This document shows positions 1-7,700 of a stretch of DNA of 17,404 bases, piece after piece. Location of the stretch: positions 1 through 17,404 of the forward strand of contig DDEO01000158.1 in assembly GCA_002336725.1 (NCBI GenBank). Direction: 5' to 3'. The notes beneath the pieces were generated by a model. The model was not told the DNA's origin, did not search any database, and saw only the letters and a program-made list of their open reading frames with translations. Origin of the DNA: Bacteroidetes bacterium UBA1952 (lineage in GTDB: Bacteria; Bacteroidota; Bacteroidia; Chitinophagales; Chitinophagaceae). A program made the position numbers and the translations under genes. Position 1 is the stretch's first letter. Each line of letters opens with the position of its first letter.

Positions 1-37
1 AAAGCGCAGCTTTCGCCGAACGAACTCCGAAAACCAC

Positions 38-117
38 CATCAACCTTCATCAACCCACATCAACCTCCATCAACTCTCATAAACCTCCATCAACCCTCAT
101 AAACCCCCATCAACGAC
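38..117. repeat. Eight 10-bp tandem repeats, consensus CATCAACCYC
   Basis: Eight consecutive 10-bp units start at 38, 48, 58, 68, 78, 88, 98 and 108. Each begins CATCAAC or CATAAAC and ends in a variable pyrimidine-rich triplet. The spacing is exactly 10 bp, close to one DNA helical turn, so the shared CAT/AA steps fall on one face of the helix. The array lies upstream of the TonB-dependent receptor gene, in a leader with no long open frame. It has no CRISPR-like spacers. The function is unknown; bending, repeated protein binding or slippage are possibilities. The 11-mer CTTTCGCCGAA brackets the leader at 10-20 and 180-190. Confidence 0.8.
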
Positions 118-130
118 ACCCGCCATTCCA

Positions 131-160
131 TAACCATTCCATAACCCAGCCGTAACAATG
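131..160. repeat. Direct repeat flanking the TonB receptor gene, upstream copy
   Basis: This 30-bp segment matches 3021-3050 at 24 of 30 positions without gaps, by eye. The shared core is ATTCCATAA, a short variable step, CAGC and GTAA. The upstream copy lies in the receptor leader. Its first half also contains a local duplication (CCATTCCATAA twice, at about 124-144). The receptor coding region lies almost exactly between the two copies. Whether this reflects a past insertion or a dispersed low-complexity family cannot be decided here. Confidence 0.5.
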
Positions 161-202
161 CCGTAACCCTGCTAAAGGACTTTCGCCGAAAATTATTTCA
201 CT

Positions 203-3034
203 ATGAAATATCCTTTACTCCTCGCGGCCTGCATGAGCTTCCCGGCCCTTGCTTTTGCCGACGGACGCGTCCGTGGCAAAATCACCGACGAAAAAACGGC
301 AGAACCGCTTATCGGCGCAGTCGTAGCCGTGAAAGGCAGCACGCAGGGAACCGCTACCGATGCCGACGGGAACTTCCTGCTTGCACTGCCTTCCGGAAAA
401 TATACCCTGGAAATTCGCTATCTGGGCTACGATACCAAAAGCCTTGCCGCTATTGAAGTGAAGGAGGCAGAAATCGTAGTGCTGGACTACAAGCTGGCGG
501 AAACGCAAAAGCGAAAGGAAATCGGCGAAGTAGTGGTGCGCGGCACGCTCAAAAAGGAAAATATCAACACGCTGCTGCTGGTGCAGAAAAATACCAACAC
601 CGTGGCGCAGGTGGTGAGTGCCGAAGCCATTCGCCGCTCGCCCGACCGCAACACCAGCGAGGTGCTCAAGCGCGTCTCCGGCGCATCTATCCAGGACGGC
701 AAATATCTGGTGGTGCGCGGACTGGCCGACCGCTACAACGCGGCGATGCTCAACGGCGCACTGCTGGCCTCTACCGAGCCCGACCGCAAGACTTTCTCTT
801 TTGACCTCTTTCCGGCTTCCATCATTGATAATATCGTTATCAACAAAGCCGCCGTGCCGGAATTGCCTGCCGAATTTGCCGGCGGACTGGTGCAAATCAA
901 CACCCGCGACATCCCCTCGGAAAACTTCCTGAACCTGCAAATCGGCACGGGCGGCAACACCCAAACGATTGGAAAAACCTTTGCCAAAAACAACGTGGGC
1001 AGCACCGACTGGCTGGGCATCGACGACGGCGCACGCCGCATGGCACCGGAATTTCCAGGAACTAAAAACGACTACGAAGGCAAGGCGCTGACCGACCGTG
1101 TGGCCTACTCCCAACGGTTTAACAACAACTTCGCCCTCACCGAAGGCACCGCACCGCTCAACGTGGGCGGACAGCTCACCGGCGGCGGGAGCCGGCGGCT
1201 GGGCAGCGGCAAACTGGGATTTACCGGCGCACTCAATTATAGCAAAACGGCCCGCATCACCGAGTCGGAACGCTATGATTATAACGACGACGGCTCGCAG
1301 AACTATGAATACCACGACCGGCGCAGCACGCAGAACGTGCAATGGGGCGCACTGGCCAATCTGGCCTACGCCGCCGGAACCAACAAACTGAGCTGGAAAA
1401 ACCTATTCAGCATCAACAATAATAATCAGGTTACGCTGCGCAACGGCGTGGACATGAACGGGCCTTTCGACATCCGCGCCTACGAGCTGGCCTTCGTTAC
1501 CAACCGCTTTTTCTCTTCCCAACTGGGCGGCGAACACACGCTGGGAAACACCGGTATCAAAATGCGCTGGAACGGCAGCTATACCAACGTTTTTCAGAAC
1601 ACGCCCGACCTGCGCCGCCTCAGCTATCAACGCGCTACCGGCACCGACGAACCGTTTGAAGCCAGCATCCCGCAAGGCTCGGCCTCGCTCACCTCGTCAG
1701 GACGGTTTTATTCGCAGCTCAATGACCATGTGTATAGCGGCGGCACAGACTTGTCGCGGGCTTTTCGCATCGGCGGTGCGCAGCACACAGTCAAGGCCGG
1801 CTATCTGTTTCAGCGCAAAGACCGCAGCTTCTCGCCCCGCGCCATTGGCTATGTGAGCGACCGCTCCAACCCCGATATTCATAGCATCCTGCAGCAGGAC
1901 ATGGCCCACATCTTCTCGCCGGAAAATATGGCCGCCAACCGCCTGTATGTCAGCGAAACCACCAACCCGCAGGACAAATACACCGCCGGCAGCTTCCTGA
2001 ACGCCGGTTATATCCAAATCGAAAACACGATTTTCCGGAATTTGCAAGCCACCTGGGGCCTGCGGGCCGAGCAGTATCAGCAGACCATCGGCGCGACGAA
2101 CTCTATTGGCAAATCGCTGGACAAAACCACCGTTGCCGCCGATTTTCTGCCTTCGGCAAACCTGAAATATGCCCTGAATGAAAAAGCGGCGCTGCGCCTT
2201 TCCGGCTCGCAAACCGTTATCCGCCCGGAATTCCGGGAACTGGCGGAGTTCTCTTTCTACAATTTTGAACTCTTTGCCGTAGAGCGCGGCAATCCTAACA
2301 TCAAACGCACTCAGGTTACCAACGCCGACCTGCGTTATGAGCTGTATCCGGCGGCGGGCGAAGTGCTGACAGCGGGCGTTTTCTACAAACATTTCCGGAA
2401 TCCGATAGAGCGTTTCTACAACTCTACCGGCGCGGGTTCGCAGTCGCTGGAATATGGCAACACCCCCGATGCTTACAGCTATGGCGCGGAGCTGGAATTC
2501 CGGAAATCGCTGGGCTTTTTGAAGAGCGGGGTCTCGGAAAACAGCCTGCTGGCCAATACTTTTCTGTTTGCCAACGGCGCTTATATCCAGAACAGCGTAC
2601 GTTTTGCACCCGGCTCTACCCTGAAGGAGCGCCCCATGCAGGGACAAAGCAATTACGTTCTGAATGCTGGTGTTTCTGCCGACTGTAAAAAGACCGGAAC
2701 CAATGTATCGGTACTGCTAAACCGCATTGGCCGCCGCATCTTCATCGTGGGCAACGGCACCGACCAACTCAACATCTGGGAAGCGCCGCGCACCCTGCTG
2801 GATGCGCAAATCACGCAGCGCCTGGGCCGGAACGCCGAGATGAAACTGTCGGTTTCCGATATCCTCGGCCAGTATGCCCGCTTCTATGAAGACACCAATG
2901 ATAACGGCAAATACGATGCCGGAACCGACGCGCTGCGCATCCAGAGCCGCTACGGAACCAACTTCAGCCTGAGCCTCGCCTACAAGCTGCCGCAACAGCG
3001 CCGCAAGCCCGTAGGACAAGTAACAATTCCATAA
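203..3034 (+). CDS. TonB-dependent outer-membrane receptor with N-terminal carboxypeptidase-like domain
   Basis: A 943-residue outer-membrane, gated beta-barrel transporter that would take up a ligand using TonB energy; the ligand is not identifiable. In order: a Sec signal peptide (about 1-19, ending ALAFA); a carboxypeptidase regulatory-like domain (about 22-100, GKITDEKTAEPLIGAVVAVKG followed by TDADGNFLLALPSGKYTL) typical of Bacteroidota receptors; a plug (about 110-240) with VLKRVSGASIQDGKYLVVRGL and the closing GGLVQINTR; then an aromatic-rich barrel of alternating strands to about 930. Length fits the family. I see no SusC signature and no SusD partner, so a polysaccharide system is not supported. 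After the last strand (SLSLAYKL) there is an unusual basic, proline-rich tail of about 14 residues, whose final codons lie in a repeat. The ATG at 203 directly gives the signal peptide. The next gene encodes a surface lipoprotein that may work with it, but a terminator-like hairpin lies between them. Confidence 0.93.
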   Translation: MKYPLLLAACMSFPALAFADGRVRGKITDEKTAEPLIGAVVAVKGSTQGTATDADGNFLLALPSGKYTLEIRYLGYDTKSLAAIEVKEAEIVVLDYKLAETQKRKEIGEVVVRGTLKKENINTLLLVQKNTNTVAQVVSAEAIRRSPDRNTSEVLKRVSGASIQDGKYLVVRGLADRYNAAMLNGALLASTEPDRKTFSFDLFPASIIDNIVINKAAVPELPAEFAGGLVQINTRDIPSENFLNLQIGTGGNTQTIGKTFAKNNVGSTDWLGIDDGARRMAPEFPGTKNDYEGKALTDRVAYSQRFNNNFALTEGTAPLNVGGQLTGGGSRRLGSGKLGFTGALNYSKTARITESERYDYNDDGSQNYEYHDRRSTQNVQWGALANLAYAAGTNKLSWKNLFSINNNNQVTLRNGVDMNGPFDIRAYELAFVTNRFFSSQLGGEHTLGNTGIKMRWNGSYTNVFQNTPDLRRLSYQRATGTDEPFEASIPQGSASLTSSGRFYSQLNDHVYSGGTDLSRAFRIGGAQHTVKAGYLFQRKDRSFSPRAIGYVSDRSNPDIHSILQQDMAHIFSPENMAANRLYVSETTNPQDKYTAGSFLNAGYIQIENTIFRNLQATWGLRAEQYQQTIGATNSIGKSLDKTTVAADFLPSANLKYALNEKAALRLSGSQTVIRPEFRELAEFSFYNFELFAVERGNPNIKRTQVTNADLRYELYPAAGEVLTAGVFYKHFRNPIERFYNSTGAGSQSLEYGNTPDAYSYGAELEFRKSLGFLKSGVSENSLLANTFLFANGAYIQNSVRFAPGSTLKERPMQGQSNYVLNAGVSADCKKTGTNVSVLLNRIGRRIFIVGNGTDQLNIWEAPRTLLDAQITQRLGRNAEMKLSVSDILGQYARFYEDTNDNGKYDAGTDALRIQSRYGTNFSLSLAYKLPQQRRKPVGQVTIP

Positions 3035-3050
3035 TTCAGCGGTAAAAAAG
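3021..3050. repeat. Direct repeat flanking the TonB receptor gene, downstream copy
   Basis: Matches 131-160 at 24 of 30 positions. It spans the last four codons and stop of the receptor gene and the start of the following hairpin, so the C-terminal VTIP of the receptor is encoded inside the repeat. Confidence 0.45.
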
Positions 3051-3074
3051 GGGTAACACTACCGCTCTTTTTTT
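3038..3074 (+). terminator. Rho-independent terminator candidate after the TonB receptor gene
   Basis: AGCGGTA (3038-3044) pairs perfectly with TACCGCT (3060-3066) across a 15-nt loop, followed after one base by seven T residues (3068-3074). It starts four bases after the receptor stop codon. The stem is short and the loop large, so partial read-through into the lipoprotein gene is plausible. Confidence 0.55.
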
Positions 3075-3166
3075 GCACTGCATTTCACCAAACAACGCAT
3101 CGCCCACACCTGCCCACCACCCACTACTTTGCCGCGCCCAACCGTAAGCAGACGCACGTCGGCTGT

Positions 3167-3222
3167 CACCCCTCTCCTTCGGAGAGGGGCCGGGGGTGAG
3201 GCTAACACAGGGGTGAGGCTAA
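3167..3222. repeat. GC-rich dispersed-type hairpin repeat with 17-bp-offset duplication
   Basis: CCCCTCTCC (3169-3177) and GGAGAGGGG (3181-3189) form a perfect 9-bp stem with a TTC loop. CCGGGGGTGAGG follows. The 13-mer GGGGTGAGGCTAA then occurs twice, at 3193-3205 and 3210-3222. From memory, this hairpin plus GGGGTGAGG block is a common intergenic repeat in Bacteroidota genomes, like a REP element. It ends 15 bp before the lipoprotein start codon, so it would sit in that gene's 5' leader or promoter. It is not followed by a T-run, so a terminator role is unlikely. Confidence 0.65.
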
Positions 3223-3237
3223 ACAACAACTTTTTTT

Positions 3238-4671
3238 ATGAAAAAAATCCTCCTCGCTTCCTTCGCTCTGATGGCGTATTCGGCCACGCTCACTTCCTGC
3301 AAAAAAGCAGACGACAATAATCCGGTAGTCGTGGACAGCACCGACCGTTTTAACTACACGACCCTCGTCTCGTCCCGAACGGCCAACAACACGCCGTTTC
3401 AGGAACCCGCAAACGGCGAACTTTCCGGAACCATCAAGACCAACACGGTTCTGAAAACCGGGAAGACCTATCTGCTCAAAGGCTTTGTGTATGTAGCCGG
3501 CGGCGCTACGCTGAAGATTGAACCCGGCGTGATTATCAAGGGCGACAAGGCTTCCAAAGGCTCGCTGATTGTTACCCGCAACGGCAAAATTGATGCGCAG
3601 GGAACGGCGGCAGCGCCCATCATTTTTACCTCTTCGGAAGCCACGCCCAACTACGGCGACTGGGGCGGCGTTATCCTGCTGGGCAATTCTACCAACAACA
3701 GCTCTTATAGCGGCACCGCAGGCCTGCAGGAGATTGAGGGCGGCGTGAACAACAGCGTGGGCTATGGCTTGCACGGCGGCACGGATGTGGCTGATAATTC
3801 CGGAATTATGAAGTATGTGCGCATCGAATATCCCGGCATCGCCTATCAGGTAAACAACGAAATCAACGGGCTGACCTTTGGCTCGGTAGGCTCGGGAACA
3901 ACGATCGACTATATCCAAGTGTATAAATCGGGCGACGACTCCTACGAATGGTTTGGCGGAACGGTGAACTGTAAACACCTGATTGCCTATGCAGGTACCG
4001 ACGACGATTTTGATACCGACAACGGCTTTTCCGGAAATATTCAGTTTGGCATTGGCTTCCGCGACCCGGCGGTGTATGACGCAGCACCCGGCGGCACCTC
4101 CAACGGTTTTGAATCTGACAACGACGGCAATGGCAGCACCGCCACACCGCTCACGGCAGCCGTTTTCTCCAACATGACGCTCATCGGGCCGAAGGCCAAT
4201 AACGCCAATCCGCCTTCAGGCTTTGGACGTGGTGCGCACATCCGCCGCAACAGCAGCCAGTCGGTGTTCAACTCCGTTTTTGTGGGCTGGAATACCGGCG
4301 TGCGCGTAGATGGCAAGCTGACCGCCGACCACTATCTGAAAGGCGAAGCGTTTTTCCAGAACAATTTTGTGGTGAATGCAAGCAAGCTGGCCGATACGGC
4401 AGGCGGCGCGGCAAATGCCTCCGCGATTCTCGACCCGGCAACGTTCTTCCTCGCAGCCGCGCAGGGCAACACCCTTTCCGGAAATCTGACCGATGCCATG
4501 CTGGTTAATCTCGCGAAGGGTTCCGGCTTCAACCCCGCGCCAATCGGCGGTTCGCCCGCGCTCACGGGTGCGGCCTTCAACTCCGGCAAGCTGAGCGGTA
4601 TGCAAACAGTAAGCTATCGCGGCGCACTCGCCAGCGGCGACACCTGGCATATGGGCTGGACGAAGTGGTAG
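3238..4671 (+). CDS. Predicted beta-helix surface lipoprotein paired with the TonB receptor
   Basis: A 477-residue predicted lipoprotein of unknown substrate. The N-terminus is a lipoprotein signal peptide with lipobox LTSC and Cys21 as the lipidation site. It is followed by a short polar linker (KKADDNNP). The body consists of repeated short strands with turns such as LKGFVYVAGGATLKIEPGV, GSLIVTRNGKIDAQG and WGGVILLG, which resembles a right-handed parallel beta-helix. An Asp-rich loop near residues 252-262 (GTDDDFDTDNGF) could bind calcium. No catalytic motif is recognised. Bacteroidota genomes often place such proteins next to TonB-dependent receptors, so a ligand-capturing partner role is an inference. 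The ATG at 3238 follows a T-tract with no Shine-Dalgarno sequence. The last 228 bp have a partial duplicate at 9180-9407. Confidence 0.82.
   Translation: MKKILLASFALMAYSATLTSCKKADDNNPVVVDSTDRFNYTTLVSSRTANNTPFQEPANGELSGTIKTNTVLKTGKTYLLKGFVYVAGGATLKIEPGVIIKGDKASKGSLIVTRNGKIDAQGTAAAPIIFTSSEATPNYGDWGGVILLGNSTNNSSYSGTAGLQEIEGGVNNSVGYGLHGGTDVADNSGIMKYVRIEYPGIAYQVNNEINGLTFGSVGSGTTIDYIQVYKSGDDSYEWFGGTVNCKHLIAYAGTDDDFDTDNGFSGNIQFGIGFRDPAVYDAAPGGTSNGFESDNDGNGSTATPLTAAVFSNMTLIGPKANNANPPSGFGRGAHIRRNSSQSVFNSVFVGWNTGVRVDGKLTADHYLKGEAFFQNNFVVNASKLADTAGGAANASAILDPATFFLAAAQGNTLSGNLTDAMLVNLAKGSGFNPAPIGGSPALTGAAFNSGKLSGMQTVSYRGALASGDTWHMGWTKW
4444..4671 (+). repeat. 3' end of the beta-helix gene, duplicated at 9180-9407
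   Basis: Positions 4444-4590 match 9180-9326 at 146 of 147 bases (A versus T in the codon giving Lys versus Met). The remaining 81 bases to the stop codons match at only about 61 positions. Both ends finish with the same peptide, GWTKW. The step from near identity to about 75 % identity occurs just after the codons for NSGK. Confidence 0.9.
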
Positions 4672-4691
4672 CAAACACTTCTTTTAAAATC

Positions 4692-4731
4692 AAAACGCCC
4701 GTTGGATTTCCGGAAATCCAACGGGCGTTTT
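4692..4731. terminator. Perfect 40-bp palindromic bidirectional terminator
   Basis: The 20 bases 4692-4711 are the exact reverse complement of 4712-4731. The stem begins with AAAA, continues through a GC-rich CGCCCG segment and ends in TTTT, so it can act on both strands. It lies between the stop codons of the beta-helix gene (4671, +) and the protease gene (4760, -), which converge. The centre of the palindrome is TTTCCGGAAA, the iterated motif of this window. Confidence 0.9.
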
Positions 4732-4759
4732 CGTGCGGGGAAACCAACAGGTCAGAATG

Positions 4760-7700
4760 TTATTTTAAAATTAGCCGCTCTGTATAACAGGCTGCGTCCA
4801 TTTTAAACTTCATCAGATAAACGCCTTTCCCCAATTCAGATGCGTTAATTTGATTAGCGCCTTGTCTAATGTTGTAGGTTTTTAGAAACTGCCTGCCCAG
4901 AAGGTCTAGTATTTCAAGTGTTACGGCTGCGCTGAACTCAGAGGTTACCGTAAAGGAACCGTCTGTTGGATTAGGGAAGACTTTCAGGTTATAAGGTAAG
5001 AAAACGCCCTCAATTCCGGTTGTCGTTACAGCTATTGGCGCTGACTGGCTTGAACAGCCGTTACTGTTCGTAACGACTACGTAGTAATTTCCGGCCTGTT
5101 GTGCAGTGATAGTTTGCGATGTACCCCCCGGCACAGGCGAGCCGTTGAAGAACCACTGATTGCCTGTGGACGAACTTGAAGTAAGGCTACTTCCACTTAC
5201 AGTAACAGTCGGTGTAGGCGGAAGTGGATTCACAATGATATAATTGCTAATCGTTTTAGTGTTGCTTCCCCCGCTATTGGTTGAGGTCAGGGTTACGTTA
5301 TACGTTCCTGCAGTATTGTAGCAGATATTGGCGGGATTTTTCGCAGTTGAAGAAGATGGATTCCCACCCGGAAAAGACCAGTTCCAACTTGTCGGCGAAT
5401 GTGTAGAGCTGTCCGTGAAATTGATGCAAGTGCCTTCACACAGGCGGGTGCTCGTGGAACCGAAATTTGCCACGGGGGCGCTGGGCAGAGTGGTTGAGCT
5501 GTAATTCGCCGTCCAGCCTTGCGCTCTCACCGAACCATTAGAAATAAATTCTACATACATACTTCCGCCGGTAGAAGTAACTGTATTGGGAATGGACGTA
5601 CCCGAGAACCGGCCAATAATCGGAGCAGTATTATTGACTCCGTTATAAACGATTACGCCGTCGTTATTGGGTTCTGTATTGAAGGCGGAAAAAGAAAGCG
5701 TAATGGAGTTTGCATTGGCAGGCTGAATGCGCCAGGAGCAGTTGGTATTATTAGCGTAACTGTTAGCGCCACTGCCGTCGCTAAACGTTCCGCTTGGAGT
5801 TGTGAGCGCGGTCGTAGTGCCTGCGCAGTAGGTGTTTTGCGTCGATGTATAGGTAGCCGTGAAGCCCTGTTTATTCACCTCAAGGTCAGAAACAAACCGG
5901 ACCAGCATACTGCCGCCTGTTGATGTAATAGCCGGGGGAAGGTTACTTCCTGTGTATTTACCCAATAGGGCCGCCGAGGTTGTTGCACCGTCATACACTT
6001 CAACCGCATCATAAATAGTACCGTCCGAAGCGGCGGCTTCAAGGTCAAAGGCCGTGAAGTTGAGCGTTACACTCGTTGCCTGCGGCGGCTGGATGAGCCA
6101 TTTACAGTCCTGATTGTTGCAATAGTTATTACTACCACTACCGTCTGTAATCGTGCCGTAATCGGATGTGTTCAGGGTTGTTGTTCCTGAGCAGTACGCC
6201 GCGCCGGTTGAAGTATAATTGGCAGTAAAGCCCTGCATGGTTGTTGCATAATCAGACAGGAAAACCACAAGCATTTTTCCGGTGCTGGAAGTAACAGAAG
6301 CCGGAATATTTGTACCGGAATAGACTGCTAGCTGGGTAGGGTTGTTACCCCAACCGTCGTAAACAACGATGCCGTCATAATTCTGTTCGGTATTAAATTG
6401 AGAGAATGAAAGCGTAACCGAACTTGCGCAAGGGGGCGAAATAAACCAATAGCAGTTTTGGTTATTGCCATAATTACCGCTGCCGGAGCCGTCCGTAAAG
6501 GAGCCGGTCGGGGTAGATAAAATAGTTCCGCCCCCGCAGGTTGGCGCGTTACCGTATGCTTGATAATTTGCCGACCAGCCAGCCGCAGTTTGCGAAGCAT
6601 CGGTCTTGAATTTTATACACATAGCGCCGATGCCTGCTGTTGTATTTATCACCGGCGGCAGCGTATTTCCCCACCAGGTTGCCAGCACCGGAAAGGTATC
6701 ATCAGGCCCGTCATACACAAAAACAGTGTCGTAATTAGGCTCCGTATCAAACGAGGTAAACGTCAGGCTTATCTGCGTAGCTCCTGCCGGCGCAATAACC
6801 CATTTGCAGTTGGAGTTGTTGTTATAGTTTGCGGTACCGCTGCCGTCGGTAACCGTTCCGCTTGGCGCTGTCAGAGTTGTTGTGCCGCTGCAATAACTAT
6901 TGGGGCTATTGCCGAGGCCGACCGCATACCAGGCTGCACGAACGGCAGTGTACTGTGCAGAGGGGTTGCCATACAAATCCTGCGCCGCCTGTAAGGAGCC
7001 GTAATAAGCATCCACATAATTTGCGCCGGGCGTTAGGTAAGTAACCAGGTTTCGGTAAGCAATCTGCCTTGCCTGCGTCATTCCAATCCCTGCTACGGTG
7101 TATCCGTTCCCTAAATCATTGGTTCCGCTGCCGCCCTGACAAAGCAGATAGAACCAAAAGTTCTGGACCCCGCTATTTGTGTGTACTCCACCATGGTCAG
7201 CCTGTAAGTTGCTGGTATTGGCCCAATACTGCCCGTTGTATGTATCGGGCTGCGCACCATCTCCACCAGCATTCGGGTTGGACATAGAGCGCATATTGCC
7301 TGCTGAAACCATCACATCCTCGCCAATTGTCCAGTTGGCTGTTGACGGCTTCGCATAAAACTCTACGCAGGTACCAAAAATATCAGAAAAGGATTCATTA
7401 AGTGCACCGGATTCCCCTTGGTTGGTTAAGCCGCCATTGCCATTGTTATCAACAACCAAGTGCGTGAATTCATGGCCTTCCACATCCAGACCAACAACAG
7501 GATTCATTTCTATCCCATCGCCCATGCCATACGCCATATAGTTGTAGGGCGCAGCCTTGGCATATGCGTTATTGCCATTACTCCCGCCTTGCATGTCCGG
7601 CGGATTTATATATTGCTTTATTACGCTGCCATTTCCATCATAGCTATTCCGGTTAAAAGCACTCAGGTAGAAATCATAGGTTTTTTCCATTCCCCAATGC

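Noticed and set aside
38..117. CRISPR array
   Set aside because: The 10-bp units are contiguous, without spacers of 25-40 bp, and no cas genes are nearby.
203..4671. SusC/SusD-type polysaccharide utilisation locus
   Set aside because: The receptor lacks recognisable SusC features, the second protein is beta-helix-like rather than the helical SusD type, and no glycan-degrading enzyme is present.
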